Part shown: positions 10,848 through 23,639 of the stretch, one piece after another
How the letters are laid out: every line of letters starts with the position of its first letter
How positions within the stretch are numbered: position 1 is the first letter of the stretch
Assembly (NCBI RefSeq): GCF_020921035.1
Contig: NC_063151.1
Coordinates: 1,054,001-1,118,000 of the forward strand
Direction: 5' to 3'
From: Rhodamnia argentea
Taxonomy: Eukaryota; Streptophyta; Magnoliopsida; Myrtales; Myrtaceae
Length of the DNA stretch: 64,000 bases
The notes under the pieces: generated by a model
What the model saw: only the letters and a program-made list of their open reading frames with translations
Database searches by the model: none
Told to the model about the DNA's origin: nothing
Position numbers and translations under genes: made by a program

Positions 10848-13036
10848 ATGGAGGCCAACGACATCGACGAAGAAGAAGAGTTCGGGTTCTCGAGAAATTA
10901 CTTCCTCGCCAAGGAATCGAGCGGCTCGAGCAAGAAATCCACCTGCAAGGTCTCCGACATCGATGTCGTCGACGAACAGGTTCTCTTTGGAAATCATCTC
11001 CGATAATGCTTTGCGCCTGTCGTTCTTGTGAAGGTTCCTGCATTGAGGTTTCGTTATCATTTTGGGTTGACTTTCTCCTCTGTTTTTGTGTGGGTTGACC
11101 AACGCCAGGAACTCGTGGCAGCGATGTCTGATATCAAACCTAAGCACGAAAAAGAGATTGCAGCTCTGAGAGATGGTTACAGAAGCTTGTACTCTCAGTG
11201 GGTTTTTGAGCTCAGGTGTGCACTCTCGCTCGCGAATTTGGCGTACCTGTTGGATTTTCTCCTGCTTATCTAGCGTAATCGGTGCATTGGTGCTAATTCG
11301 GCGTCTTATCATTATAAGGGTATCCGGGAAGGGCTTAGGTGAATCTAATTTAGAGCTTGGGTCTTCTCACTTCTTGGAGTGGGTCTTGCTCGATTGCTTA
11401 CAGTTAATTTTTCGCGTACAAGGTGTGGACTTGGGATGTTGTTTTATGGTTTCGGATCTAAGAAAGCGTTGCTTGAAGAATTTGCTTCCACAGCATTGAC
11501 CGATTATTCTGTAGTTGTCATCAATGGCTACCTTCCATCGATCAACATAAAGCAGGTATCATCCTTCTTGTACACCGATTGTCAAATTTCGACAGTTTGG
11601 TGTGTACTGAGCTACTTCAATGTAGATATGAAATTAACTGGTGAGAGGGTCTTCCCCAGTTGAGGTGGGTGTTGGCAGCAGGACTGGGTGTTTGTGAACT
11701 TTTGGTTGGCTGTCAGTATTTGTATGAATTCTCAATACTTGATGCGCAGGTCGTGCTTGGCTTGGCTCAAGTGTTGTGGGATCTTTTGAAGACAAAGCGA
11801 AAAACTCCTGTGGCAAGTGTGTCTAAAATGAAAGAACCATCCGGCTCTCAATCCTTGGATGAGCTTATTTTGTTCCTGAATGGGCCGTGGGTGGAGGAGA
11901 AGGATTTTTTCATGTGCATTGTCGTTCATAACATTGATGGGCCTGGATTAAGGGACTCAGACACTCAACAGTGCCTTGCGCGCATTGCTGCTTGTTCTCA
12001 TACTCGCATCATTGCTTCCATCGACCATGTCAACGTGCCTCTGTGTAAGTGTTCAGCTTATGCTCATTTAGTCCACATTTGACAGTGGATTAGTTGCAGC
12101 AGGCATCAAAGGATGGATAGAAGTATCTGACCTGGTTTATTTTATTCATGCTTGAAGTTCTGCAAGAAAGTTATGTTGAAAAAAACCTCCCAACAGATTT
12201 TGATAAGTGACAAAACAATCCTCATCATCTGAAATTGATAAATGCATCTAAGTTCAGTTAGTCCTATTCCTTGCATTGCGTAGCAAGTCGGATTTACCTG
12301 ACCGTGAAACAAAAATAAAAGCTGCTATTACAATCGTTCTAATTTTTCTGTTACTCGACTTCAGCTTATGCTTATATTAGTGTTATTGTTTTGTAAACTT
12401 GTAAGTAGCTTAGTATCTGGTTCACTTAAAACAAAAAATGCACATGAAAATAGTAATCTCAGTGCTTGCCATTTATGGTGTTATTTTGTGATCAATGCCT
12501 CCTAATGTTTACTGGGGTTTGTTGGCAGTGTGGGACAAGAAGATGGTTGACACGCAATTCAACTGGTATTGGCATCACACTCCTACCTTCGAACCATACA
12601 AGTACGAAGGAATGTTCTTCCCATTGATTCTTGCTCATGGTAATACTACTCAAAGTGCCAAAACAGCTACGATCGTCTTGCAGAGTTTGACACCAAATGC
12701 CCAGAGTGTCTTCAGAGTACTGGCAGAACATCAAATGGCTCATCTTAATGAAGAAGGTAAGTTAGGAACAATTTATAAGAGCATCGTTGTCTGTAATTGC
12801 TACATTAGTATGGATGTCATATTTTTGTTTGGATTTCAGGGATGCCAATTAGCAGCTTATACTCAACATGTCGAGAGCGTTTTCTGGTGAGCAGTCAGGT
12901 GACACTGAACTCACACTTGACTGAATTCAAGGACCACGAGTTGGTCAAGATGAGAAAAAATCCGGAGGGAGAGGACTGCTTGCACATCCCTCTGCCAACT
13001 GAGGCACTTGAAAAATTGCTGAAGGACATTGCATAG
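10848..13036 (+). CDS. ORC2: Origin recognition complex subunit 2
   Basis: ORC2 is a core subunit of the complex that marks replication origins and loads CDC6, CDT1 and the MCM helicase in the nucleus. Six exons join in frame: 10848-10979, 11109-11215, 11423-11555, 11750-12044, 12529-12756 and 12840-13036. They encode 363 residues, the size I recall for Arabidopsis ORC2. Recognisable blocks are the acidic N-terminus ([19 protein letters not shown]), [14 protein letters not shown] text (here [20 protein letters not shown]), [15 protein letters not shown], and [16 protein letters not shown] followed by [14 protein letters not shown]. The C-terminal winged-helix region is in the last two exons. 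Plant ORC2 is short because it lacks the long N-terminal extension of animal and yeast proteins. All junctions are GT-AG. The start ATG is the first in the leader region, and an E2F-type site lies just upstream. Confidence 0.95.
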
Positions 13037-14640
13037 GGAAAGCTTTCATCTAGTGGTGAGAAAATGTCCGACTTACACTGTGCATCTGTTTTACTGTTAG
13101 TGTGCATCTCTAGTGACTGACGGTCCACTAGTGGACTGATTCTTAATTACACTTTGATTATTGTAATAGATTTGTGTTTATCAAATGTAAAATCTTCGCG
13201 AGGTAGTTGGCCACTTCAGTCTCAAGAAAACGCAACCCAACAATGCCACTTCTGCTTAAAATTTGGGCAAGGACATTAATAAGTTGCAGATGACCGTGAA
13301 AGCTGTAGCTATCCCAACTTGTGAGATATTTTGTCTAATGGGGTAAATGTGGATTCTTTAGTGCCTTGAAAAGGATTGAGGACCCAATCAAATGCTATGA
13401 GGGGCAAGCGCTTTCTTTGAATCACAAGGGGTGATTCAAGTCTGTTCTGCTGAATGCTGATTGGCCTCTTTTCCGATACCTACTACTGTTGATCCTGAAC
13501 CTTGCCAGCCAGATTATTGGTTTAAGCTTTTAGCGTTCCCAAGCCTTTAGTTCTTTCCAACATTTTCTGGGAAGCTCCATTGGGAATACAAGAAGTCTTT
13601 AGCCATTGTCATCCGGATCCGGAGTCCGGCATTCTTATCCATCCAAAGTAATCATTGCAAGACGAGTTCCATCAATTTTGAAAGGAGAAGAAAATAAGGG
13701 AAAAAACCCACAATTGTTACATGTGGGACGATCGGGTTGGGTAAACCGTAGTTGGGTCGTTCTGATACTATTCTCTCCTTAACGTTGGACGCACGTTGCC
13801 TGGTAGGGAAAAAGACAGCCAAGCTGAAGTGGTTTTCTCTCTTGAGTTTGGGCCTTTGGTAGTTGGCACAGTGCTGTTTGACGTTGGGAACTCTCGCAAG
13901 TCACAAGGTTGAATCTTTAATGGTTGAAGCTGACGCGACGGACGATCGCGAAATCTCGTTGGATTGAAGCAATTTCTTTTCTTACATGTTTTGTGGCGAC
14001 GTTGATTGATGCAACACCGATTCCTTTCTCTCCGCTTGGAAAAATAATGGAGGACTCCGTTCTAGCATGAGGACCGTGGGATCAGCCATGCGACAACAGC
14101 GACAATGCCACATCCGGTAACATAAACCGAAATAGAAGACATTCACCTTCTCGAGCTAAAGAATGATTGGATTCTATTCAGAATCAGAAATAGGTCAAGC
14201 GTTCCGGCTTTACCCCGGTCCATTTGAATGCTTCCGCGAAAAGAGCCACCAATCTCTTTTTGAGTCTGAACTTGGCCCAAAGCAAAAAGTTCCCACCGTG
14301 AAACTTATTTCGTTTTTTCACGTAAACAGCTTAAAATTTTACTATGTCAGTCAAAAAAAAAAATTTGTGGTGAATATGTGCCGCTAGTAAAAGTTTGGAG
14401 TACAGTATGATTGTTTGTATGCAAGTTTCTCCTTTTTTTCACAAAAAAATAAATCAAGGTAATATTCCACTAGGAGTCCCCAATCATTTTTGTAAGTTTC
14501 CCTTTTTTTGAATAAATTAGTCTATGATTTACAACATTAGTTATCCACGACATGAGGGCAATTAATTACATTTAAAATTATAAATGCCTCGAAAGTGTCC
14601 TTGACAATGATGTTGCGTCGAATCTTGAATTACTATACTA
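13037..14640. other. ORC2 3' region and intergenic, no gene seen
   Basis: The first 150-200 bases after the stop probably form the ORC2 3' UTR, with AATAGA/AATGTAAA-like signals around 13160-13190. Beyond that the sequence is of mixed composition, with no exon pattern or recognisable element. Confidence 0.4.
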
Positions 14641-14692
14641 CGAAATTACTGATCTATATACTGATTGCGAAAAAAAAAACCTTCTTTTCATG

Positions 14693-14738
14693 AGATACTT
14701 AAGTTTCGACCAAAAAATAAAAAAATTAGGTACTTAAG
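14693..14738 (+). mobile_element. Ultra-short GACC-poly(A) insertion with target duplication (copy B)
   Basis: TTTCGACC followed by an A-rich tail lies between direct repeats AGATACTTAAG (14693-14703) and AGGTACTTAAG (14728-14738), 10 of 11 bases identical. It has the same core and the same architecture as the copies at 1.75 kb and 40.0 kb. Confidence 0.5.
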
Positions 14739-14944
14739 AAGGCAAGCAAAATCCTCTTTCATACAAACGCGTGAATCTCGTTGACAAAGTGCTCTACCTA
14801 CAACGAAATTCCATTAAGAAAACAGGGGAAAGTGGCACGCACTTCACCGAAGCCGTACGACAGCTCCAAAATGTTGCAGAGCCATTGATCCCGACTAAAA
14901 ACATTAGAAAAAAAAAAAATCAGACCCATGCCGTACGACCTAAA

Positions 14945-15545
14945 ATTTAAAAAGGGAGTATTCCATTTTTTTTCCCCTCGGTTTTTTGGGATTAGGACAA
15001 CTTGTCCCCTACATTTCATTTCCTTACAATTTACCCCCTGAATTTTACATTGGTGACATCGTTGCTCCTAACGTTGACTTCGGCCAGATTTTTATCACAT
15101 AGTCCACATGACTGTACGTGATAAGAAATGAAAGAAAAATTGGTCACATTAAGCGTCGAAAGAAAATTCATCTGTATATGTGAAAAGAATACATAAGAAT
15201 TATTTGGAAATTTATTCAAAATTTATATAGCAATGAGCATTAACCATTGAATACAATCACAATCTCGTCAAAACTTTAGTCACATGATTTTACATGAGTA
15301 TATCTAGATATCCTTTTGCTTTTTGATATGAACGTACTCATACGATGAATTGGTGGTCACTAATCAGCCACGTGATGTCACGTTGTGTTATGGAAGCTCT
15401 AAGGAAAATTTGGTTGGAGTCGATGTCAAGTGACTTGTAGCAACTGTTTTCCACATTTGAGGGGTAAATTGTAAAAAAAATGAAACGTGGGGGGTGATTT
15501 GCAGTAATGCTGAAAACTTGGGGAGCAAGATGTAATTTTGCCCTC
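14945..15545. mobile_element. Non-autonomous inverted-repeat element, about 600 bp
   Basis: The left arm (about 14955-15060) contains CATTTCATTTCCTTACAATTTACCCC. The reverse complement of the right arm (about 15455-15545) contains CGTTTCATTTTTTTTACAATTTACCCC, preceded by matching runs of CCCC-rich sequence. The interior is AT-rich without a reading frame. This is the pattern of a miniature DNA transposon with long diverged terminal inverted repeats. Exact ends and target duplication were not resolved. Confidence 0.55.
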
Positions 15546-15833
15546 TTGAATATCCTCTCCCCTTCTATCCAACTAATAAATTCACTTTCACGCATATTCC
15601 ATTATATTCGAGCGAACAAATAAAAAAGAAGAAATTGAGATGGTCGTTGCTCATATCTATCCGCCCCTTTCTCCCTGCATCCCCGTTTTTCCTCCTTCCG
15701 GCGTCTCCGATTCTCTGCATGTCCCCGCGGACTTCCTCCTCACTGACCCACCAAGCTTGATTCTTCAAAGAGCTCAGTATCGAGCGAAAGCTGGGATCTT
15801 TCCCGGGAAAATTTCGTTGCCAGGAGCGAGAAG

Positions 15834-18800
15834 ATGTGGGGGTTTGGGGGTAGGCTTTATTGGGGGAGGAAGGGAAGTGGTAGAGAGAGAATCGAAGGCA
15901 TAGTGGTGGTGTTTGCATGGATGTCGAGCCAAGAGAGGCACTTGAAGAACTACGTCGAGCTTTACGAGTCCTTGGGGTGGAATTCGCTCGTCTGCCACTC
16001 GCAATTCCTCAACATGTGCGCCTCAGTTTGAAGTTCTCTCTTTTAATGTCGTCTTCAGTTTGATTTTGAAGCCTTTGGCATAAGTTCCACAGTTTCCTTT
16101 TGCTTTCTTTTCTTTTGATTTCAAAGGTCTGAGCATGGTTGACCGAGTGATGGATATGGGTCTCGTTGTGTTTTTTATTGGGATGTAGTGTTTTTATGGT
16201 TCTTTCCCTCTCACGCTCTCTATGCTCCCTTTTTTATTTTTTTGCCCGGGCCCCCCGAGGGGGGTTGTTTCAGTGAAGAGAATGAGAGGATTAACGTACC
16301 ATGTTTTGATGATGTGAATTGGGGTGAATTGGGGTTGATTGGGTCTCTTTACTGTTATCTATGAAATGTTAAGAACTTTCTTTGAGGATTGAATGCCGAA
16401 GTCAAGTAGTGAGTGTTCCTCTCTCATTGGGATTGTAGTTGCCTAGTTCTCAATAAATAATAACTATACACTCGGCATTCGGCTTCACTTATTTCGAGTT
16501 TCTCTTCTCAGTAGAGTAGTATGTGAGGTACAGTCGTTGATTCTCTTGTTGCTGTTTCTATGGGATGAGTTTCTGCTTGGTGGTCTACAATCCTTTCGTA
16601 ATTCATGTGTGGATTGTTGTTCGTCCATGCATAATTGGTCAATTAAATTTGCATAACATTGTTTAAATGCCTCCAAAAGTTTAATTTGAGTAATTAGCGA
16701 AGATCTTTTCTCTGGAAGAAAGGCTTAGCTCCTTGCTGTATGAGGTTCTTCAATTTCTGAGTTTAGGGTTCGCCTTGAATTCTGGGGCTAAATCATGGTG
16801 GTGTTCAGGTACTGTTTTAGGAGAGGGATATTTGAGCTGTAGAGCATAGGACAAGATGGGGGTTTTTTCATGGTACTTTCCCCAAAGGATAAAAGCAAAT
16901 GCTTAACTCTCTTGTCAGTATCTGAGTCAGTACCTAACTACATTGAACAGAAAGCAGTAGATTTAAGAATTCTTCTGAGAAACCAGATAATAGTTGTGCC
17001 ATATGATGAATATGAGATTCCAAATGATCTAACATCAGTATTATCTTTTTATGGTGTCTCGAGTGGATAAATCTTAGAGTGACCTAAACTTGCTAAACCC
17101 TTTGATATTGTGAACTAGACAACTGATGTAACTATTAATCTTTTAGGAGTACTAGGCGAGCACTGTTAACAAAATGATGTGTATTTGGGCTAAAGAAGAC
17201 TACTTAGAAATTAATTTGAGATTGGCATCATTGACAAAGGCTCCTATTGTGTTTACTGTGTGGCCCATATAAGATGATCTCACAATTGTGCTCTCAACTG
17301 GCTATTCCTTCTAACATTGCACTTGCACACATAGTGCAATCAAGGAGTGGGCATTAGGTCTTTGCACTATAGTAGATAATGGTCCATTTGATTAAGAATG
17401 TGTTATATTTGCAGGTTCTTTCCTGAAAAGGCAACTCCTCTGGCGGTTGAAGTCCTCAATGAACTTGTTAGGGTATGCTTTTCCTCTAATGAAAACCAAC
17501 CCAAATGTTCAGATTGTGAATATACCTGCTAATGTACCTACTAAAATATACTTGCTAATGCTTTCTTCCTTGCTTTTCATACTAAAATCTGAAGTCTAAA
17601 CTAGCTTCAGCAAGAAAGCACAGACAAATCATAGGGAACGATTATGTTGGTCCATCTCCATTTTATAGTGGATTTCTTGTCAACTTTTCTTAATCATAAT
17701 ATGGATACCTTTCTTAATTCATCAAATTTGATAGTTGTCCAGCTCAAACTTTTGCACTTTTCCAATTGATTAATTTTGTCTTGTAATTTGCAGGAGCTAA
17801 AGATCAGGACATGCCCTATAGTCCTTGCATCTTTTTCTGGAGGGCCAAAAGCTTGCATGTACAGAGTTCTTCAGGTATATCTTGTCCTATACTTTGTTCT
17901 CATTGTTAGCATTTTTTTTCTCTAGTGGTGCTGAATAACATCCAAGGAATGAGCCTGTGTCTTCTTTATACCCTTATCAATAATTCACATGCCATGACTT
18001 GTTTCTTGCAGATATTAGAGGGGAAATGTGAAGTGCAGCTGAATCATGTACGCCTTCTTTCAAAATTTTAATCCACCCAGGAAAATGTGAACGTTCCACA
18101 AGAATAGTATTTCTTTCTGCTAATTGAAACCAAAGTTTTTTTTATAGAGAAATGATGGCATTGCTTGCTATTAGTTTTGCTTCCTTTTTTTAACAAGTCC
18201 AGAGGTTCTAAATGTCTTGTTCCGGGATACTTATATAAGCAGGTCCATTAATTGGCCAAGATTTTTTTCATCTTGGATTTGACTCCAAACTCCATGCTTA
18301 AGTATGCTGTTCCTTTTGTATGTGTGAAGGATGACATCCGTTTGGTTAAAGACTCTATTTCCGGCTTCATATATGATTCTTGTCCTATTGATTTTACGAG
18401 CGACCTGGGGACTCGGTTTGTGGTTCATCCAACTGTCATCAAAATGTCCCATCCACCGAGATTTGTATCATGGGTAGCTAATGGCATTGCCTCTGGTTTG
18501 GATGCTCTCTTCCTGAGCAGGTTTGAATCACAACGAGCTGAATATTGGCAGACTCTGTACTCCTCTATTGTGAGTGAATATTGTATCAACTGCTGTTCGA
18601 AGCCTTCTGTCTCTTTATGTTTCTGTTTTCTGATTCTTTTTCTTGTGCAGAACTTGAGAGCTCCATACCTAGTATTGTGTTCAGAAAACGATGATCTTTG
18701 TCCTTACCATACTATAAGCAATTTCGCAGAAAGACTACGAGATCTTGGTGGTGATGTTAAACTTGTTACGTGGAATGGCTCTCCTCATGTAGGTCAGTAA

Positions 18801-19968
18801 TTTTGATTTGTATATCTTTGCAATTTCTTGGCTGAAAAACTTCCCTGATTGTGCATGAGACATTAGGACCTTGGCCCGCCTACTTGGGTGGTGGGTCTTC
18901 TTGAAGGAAGTAATTTAGTTTTTGTGCTGTTGGTGAAAAGTTCTGGTACTCTCACTGAGGATGGTAGTAGGGTCTGCAGCTCAAGTACTTGTCTTGGCTG
19001 GTCATCCTGTGTCCCCTCCCTGGCATGACTTCTGACTTCCATTTTTGCACCAAATAGAATATAACCTTCCGCTCCTCAACTTGTCCTTCCTCGTTGTCTG
19101 TGCTGGGCTTTTCTGTGTTTCTCTCTCTTCCTTTCCACAATTATGACTTTCCACTTTCATCAATTCTTCCTTGAACTGTAATAAATACTGGAGATGGAGA
19201 TCTATGAGCCCATTTGTCGCCCTATAGCGAGGTCACATCAATCCTTTCCATTTCCACTCCCATGCCTAGTTTACCAATGCTGGTCCACCCCTTTGATTAA
19301 TGTGGCGCTCTGTTAGGGCAGGTTGTTTCCCCAAGATGGTGGAGCTTAAGAAGGAAACGCTTACCTTACCAAAGAATTTCCAGGGCATACTCCTTGGATT
19401 TGCCTTATTCAGATTCTGACCTTTCAGCTTTGATGTACTCCTGTGCTAATCCTCTGCATGACATGCTTTTGCAGGTCATTACCGTTGCTATCCAGTTGAT
19501 TACAAGGCTGCCGTGAACGAGCTCCTTGGTAAGGCGGCCGCAATTTACTCCCAGAGAGGTCGATGGCCTCAGGGCGGAAGAATGGGTATTGAGGGCAAAC
19601 ATGATGAAATCTCTGGGCCAATCTTCACCCTTGGGAGAGCAACAGCTAGTTCGAGCCAGAGTTCTCAAGGGTTTGCTCTCACCCTGAGCAATCACATGTT
19701 CTTGCCGAGCTCAGTTGAGTGTTATGACGGAAGAAATGGTGGATCTGTACAAGATGAGGGCAACGAAGGCATGGTCCATCTGCCGAGCCTACCTAGCATC
19801 AATGCTCACGGAGTACTTGGCCAAATCCTATTCGACGTGTGTGTTCCCAAGAATGTCGAAGACTGGGACATAAGGCAGTCGGATTCCTATTACAAGCACC
19901 CTCTGACTAATACAAGGAGGCATGCTCCGTTCAATCCAATCAAATGCATGCGCCGGTCAAGATTGTAA
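15834..19968 (+). CDS. DUF829/TMEM53-like alpha/beta-hydrolase-fold protein
   Basis: Seven exons assemble in frame: 15834-16015, 17415-17472, 17794-17874, 18012-18047, 18330-18569, 18651-18792 and 19475-19968. They encode 410 residues, with GT-AG junctions throughout. The N-terminal half matches the DUF829 (transmembrane protein 53) family. It opens with IVVVFAWMSSQERHLKNY, where residues of the first beta strand lead into a helix. Next is a nucleophile-elbow-like LASFSGGPKA with Ser95, then LVLCSENDDLCP around residues 207-216, and finally NGSPHVGHY with His245 and His248. Together these could supply a Ser-Asp-His triad. Family members in plants are annotated only as alpha/beta-hydrolase superfamily, and substrates are unknown. 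The last exon adds a long C-terminal extension beyond the hydrolase core. The acceptor of exon 5 (GTGTGAAG before GATGAC) is the weakest junction. Confidence 0.85.
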
Positions 19969-20300
19969 ACTTATTCGATTTGTGAAGTTGAGGAAGTTAT
20001 TTAATTCGAGTGGTGGCGTGGAACGTACGTGAAAAAGCAAGAACTGGCCCAAGACATGCTTTGCCTGAAAGAGAATTATAGAAATGACTGTTTTCAGTGG
20101 AATCGGTGTTTTTTGGAAACAAGGATAATGGGCACAGGATCGGTGGTGGATTTGATTTGTGACTTGAATTGTACAGCCACCGTAATGAGAAAGCTTTCGA
20201 CTCTGTAGATCCTTGTCATGAGAAATAAAGAGGCTTATGACTTTTAATGCATATACTTAGACATGCGTCTTTGCTTATGGACAATAGATCTTTCACTGCA
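19969..20300 (+). other. Probable 3' UTR of the DUF829 gene
   Basis: About 250 bases downstream of the stop include AATAAA at 20224-20229, a likely polyadenylation signal. Transcript support cannot be judged from sequence. Confidence 0.5.
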
Positions 20301-20429
20301 TCACATTCTAGTTGTTACTGGGAACTTAGGAGGCACTTGAGCTTGTCTGAAGAAAACTAAAGTCAGAGCGCCGGTGAAAGTTTATTATGTGACATCATAT
20401 GAATGGTCCATGCACTTAGGGCTGAGCGA

Positions 20430-20780
20430 TGATGTGTGCCCAACCAAAGGAGAAAGAACTGGTACGAGCATGAGCATTCTTGCTCCAGGAAAATGGAGCA
20501 TGTAGTAAATCTCAGCAGAAGCTTGCACTTTGAAGGATGCTTCATTAGGGATCCAGTGGAATTGACGGGAGGTATGGCTCTCTTTTGGAATGATTTACCT
20601 TCTTTATCTGTTGAACTTGCCATGGATGACTTGAATGGTGTTGTTTGCACAAGTGAAGACCGTCGGAAAAATGGAAGCGTTGTAACTTCTGTTTGTGCCT
20701 CAAGTACATTTCAAGAAAGGCTAGAGGTTCGGGATGAGCTGCGAGGTGTACGTGCGATGAATAATACCCTTCTTTAAATG
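20430..20780 (+). mobile_element. Fragment resembling a LINE endonuclease domain
   Basis: The open frame here reads ...LHFEGCFIRDPVELTGGMALFWND..., which resembles the conserved FxxCFxVDPxGxSGGLALLW segment of plant LINE (non-LTR) endonuclease domains. Only about 100 codons are present. No reverse transcriptase or catalytic residues are visible upstream or downstream, so this is at most a dead remnant. The similarity is from memory and short. Confidence 0.4.
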
Positions 20781-20784
20781 TTTT

Positions 20785-21610
20785 TTTCGAGAATTTTTGA
20801 AGTCTTGTCCAATGAAGAATTTAGAGAGTGAGGGTTGTGAAAATATTCAGGTTAACGAAATATAAAAAAAACGTATATAAATTTATGCGTCAAAATTTGC
20901 ATATTGGGGAAAAGGCCAGGCACTACAGGCTTGAGAAAAAGTCCATTGTAAGATTTAGATCAAGTAAAAAGCAAAAAACATGCTTGCTCTAAATTGTTGA
21001 AGATTGATACAAATCATGGTTGACGCTTTCTAAATTTGGATCTAAGTCGTCTTCCTATCGTATGTTCATTTTCTTTTTCAGGGTACTCAACTTCTTATTT
21101 TATTTTTAATTTTTTTGAAACCGGCCTTTTAGATTTCAATTTCAATGGGCAGGTCAGTTGAATATGATTTTGCTTTCGGGTTATGCCATTCTGGTGATTC
21201 GTCGGCTAAAGTTTTGTCTGAATAGTGAAGGCATACGATGGATAAGAAATCAATGCTGGGAAGAAACATTCCTAGATGACCTTGACATTCTTGAAACATT
21301 TCTGTCCTCCCACATGTTGCTTAACATTTCACGTTTGATGCAACCACTCTGTTTTTAGATTAAACTCCTGCCGTTACAGGAAACCTCTTTCAGACTTCCC
21401 TTGCTATTGTCTTCACAGAGGAATCCACTACCGCACCTTTCTCGGCGTATACAAGTGACAATAGTTGATGATCTTCCTCTCTCCTAATGTGTTTACAACT
21501 CTCAGTCAAGCTAACGTAGAGCTACCAGGCCTGACGACTTGGTACGATGGAAGTGTGAGCACGTTTTTCCATCTGGGTCCTACAACACTACAAGCCATCG
21601 TCCTGTTAAG
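20785..21610. other. Intergenic, no gene seen
   Basis: Mixed AT-rich sequence without exon structure or a recognisable repeat. Confidence 0.4.
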
Positions 21611-21616
21611 GGTTAT

Positions 21617-21959
21617 GATCAGGTAGGGGTGGCCGGTTCAAGGTTGAGCCGGTTCCACCCTATAATGGAGAAATAAGCTGGTAGGGCCAGAAACTGGCCT
21701 GGACCAGACCAGTCGGTAGTTCCCAGGTTGGTCCATTTTCCGGGTTGGGCTGGGCCGGTCCGGTTTAGGAATTTGTCAATTTCCTTATCTTTACTCTTTA
21801 AAGGAAAAGGAAAACCAGACCAATCTGGGTGGTTCGGTTCCGCACCTGGAATCAGGAACCCGAGAGATTATTTCTGGTTCCAAAAATCGTTTTGGGACCT
21901 GGAACTACTCATAACCTGATGGTTCGATGCGGTTCCCCTGCACAACTCTAAGATCAGGT
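21617..21959. mobile_element. Non-autonomous hAT-like element with 8-bp target duplication
   Basis: A 327-bp element (21625-21951) is flanked by perfect 8-bp direct repeats GATCAGGT (21617-21624 and 21952-21959), the duplication size typical of hAT transposons. One end reads AGGGGTGGCCGGTTC. The other, reverse-complemented, reads TTAGAGTTGTGCAGGGGAACC. The interior is rich in GGTTC/GGTCCGG words and carries no transposase. A related diverged copy lies at about 55394-55746. Confidence 0.7.
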
Positions 21960-22349
21960 GGTTTCCAACAACTGACAACATGCTAATAGAATATACTGAC
22001 TATTTGTTAGGAAATCTTGATTAGGTCTGCTGTATATGAAGGCAGACGATTTTTTCAAAACGAGGATGGGTTGGCATCGATACCAATGCAGGTTCAGCCG
22101 ATAAATACAAAAGCCTAAAAGGAGAATTTTGAATGGGAAAAAGATGAAAAGGAAAACCGAAAGTGAAGAAGACTTTGAAATGGCCTTGTGGCAGTACATT
22201 CTACTTGGGGTATATGCTGATTCATTCAACGCAAGAGCTAAATATATATAAAGTGTCTTTAGAGACAGCAGGTCAATGATCATCTGCATGCTCCTTGGAC
22301 TTTTACGACCTACAATGCTGACAGAACAATCATCCATGTTCAGGGTCAT

Positions 22350-23560
22350 TTGTTTCTGAGGTGACTACATCACCCAAAAGGGGTGAATAAGTGATTTTGA
22401 AAACTCTTGACTGAATAATGCGGAATTAAAATCATCAAAATTAATATCTCATGAAGTCGGAGTTTGAAGAGAGGTTGTACTATAATCAGATTTACTGGAT
22501 GCGGTAAAAAAGAGCTGAGGCATAGAAGCATTTGTACACAAAGTTTATAGTAGTTCGGTTTATTGTAAGTTTATGTCCATTTTCCCGCGCCGACGGTCTA
22601 TTGGCTGAATTTCACTATAAATTTTCTTGAAGTTACAGCATAGTACGTGTGGCTTCTACCTAAAGCCGGTGCTGCTTATACCCAAAGTTGATAGATCGCA
22701 CTATTACTCACCCAAGCACTACTATTACACTGCCTACACTTTTCAAAAGATTACAAAATGAAGCTCATAAAAGACAATTATGAAAGAATGAAACTTTCTA
22801 GAACTTTGGAATTTTTTATTTTGATCTCTCTTTTCTCTTCAGTACCTTAATCTCTTTTTATACTCATCCACTTTCGATCTAATCGTTGGACGGTCTTCGG
22901 AGGACTATTCTCAAATCAATCTGCTGGATACAAATGCTCCAATGAGATTGAAAAGCCGTTGACAAATGAAAGCGGAATCCCCATTTATTCGGTTGCCCAT
23001 ACAACTAAAACCGAGTTTCCATTGTATTACAAAACAATATTTAAGATTGAAGATCAATACTTCCTAAATGTGAAACTTGAGCCAAATGTATATTGTATTA
23101 TGATCCTAATATATTTCTCGATCAATGATGCTATCTGAGTTTGAATACTCCCTAAGTTTGAATAGAATTCGCATATAGTCTGAAGATACCAAACGCCTTA
23201 ACAATATCCAAGTATAAATTCTAGTGATATCCAAGTATTAAGTTGCTAGTATCCAAGATTCTATCTTCCGGTCCTTTCAAGTATATTAGCAATTATGGCT
23301 CTACTTTGCTATTCACCTATCCAAGGTCCCTCTAAGTTTTATTGAGCTCCCCGTTTTTAGGCTTGTTCACTTTCTACTCGGATACCTTTCGCTTGTAGAC
23401 ACCTATTTGCTCAATGCTTTGTTTGCCATTGAAAGAGAACTGATAATCTTTACACCTCCTACGTACTCAACCAATTAAACACATTAGTAGTCTTTGATTA
23501 TTTTGTTATTTTCAAAATATCATAAGTGATTCTTCCGACGGTTTCCATATTCAGTATCGG
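22350..23560. repeat. Probable retroelement-derived non-coding repeat
   Basis: No coding capacity. Phrases such as CACCCAAAAGGGGTGAATAAGTGATTT at the left, and TTTATAGTAGTTCGGTTTATTG followed by a GC-rich box, resemble text I associate with high-copy plant transposon sequences. Family and boundaries cannot be fixed from the sequence alone. Confidence 0.3.
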
Positions 23561-23593
23561 TATCGAAGGATGATTATTATTATTATTATGATG

Positions 23594-23638
23594 ATGAGGG
23601 TCCAGGGTTTTTTTTTTTGGGTCAAATATGAGGGTCCA
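23594..23638 (-). mobile_element. Ultra-short GACC-poly(A) insertion with target duplication (copy C)
   Basis: Perfect 11-bp repeats ATGAGGGTCCA (23594-23604 and 23628-23638) flank a poly(T)-GGGTCAAAT insert. On the minus strand this is ATTTGACCC followed by a poly(A) tail. Same architecture as the other copies, in the opposite orientation. Confidence 0.55.
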
Positions 23639-23639
23639 A

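Noticed and set aside
10573-11312. Long minus-strand frames opposite ORC2 exons 1-2
   Set aside because: Arg-rich shadows of GC-rich coding sequence on the other strand, with no domain or promoter.
18252-18800. 182-residue plus-strand frame in the DUF829 gene
   Set aside because: It contains true exons 5 and 6 but also reads through the intron between them. It is replaced by the spliced model.
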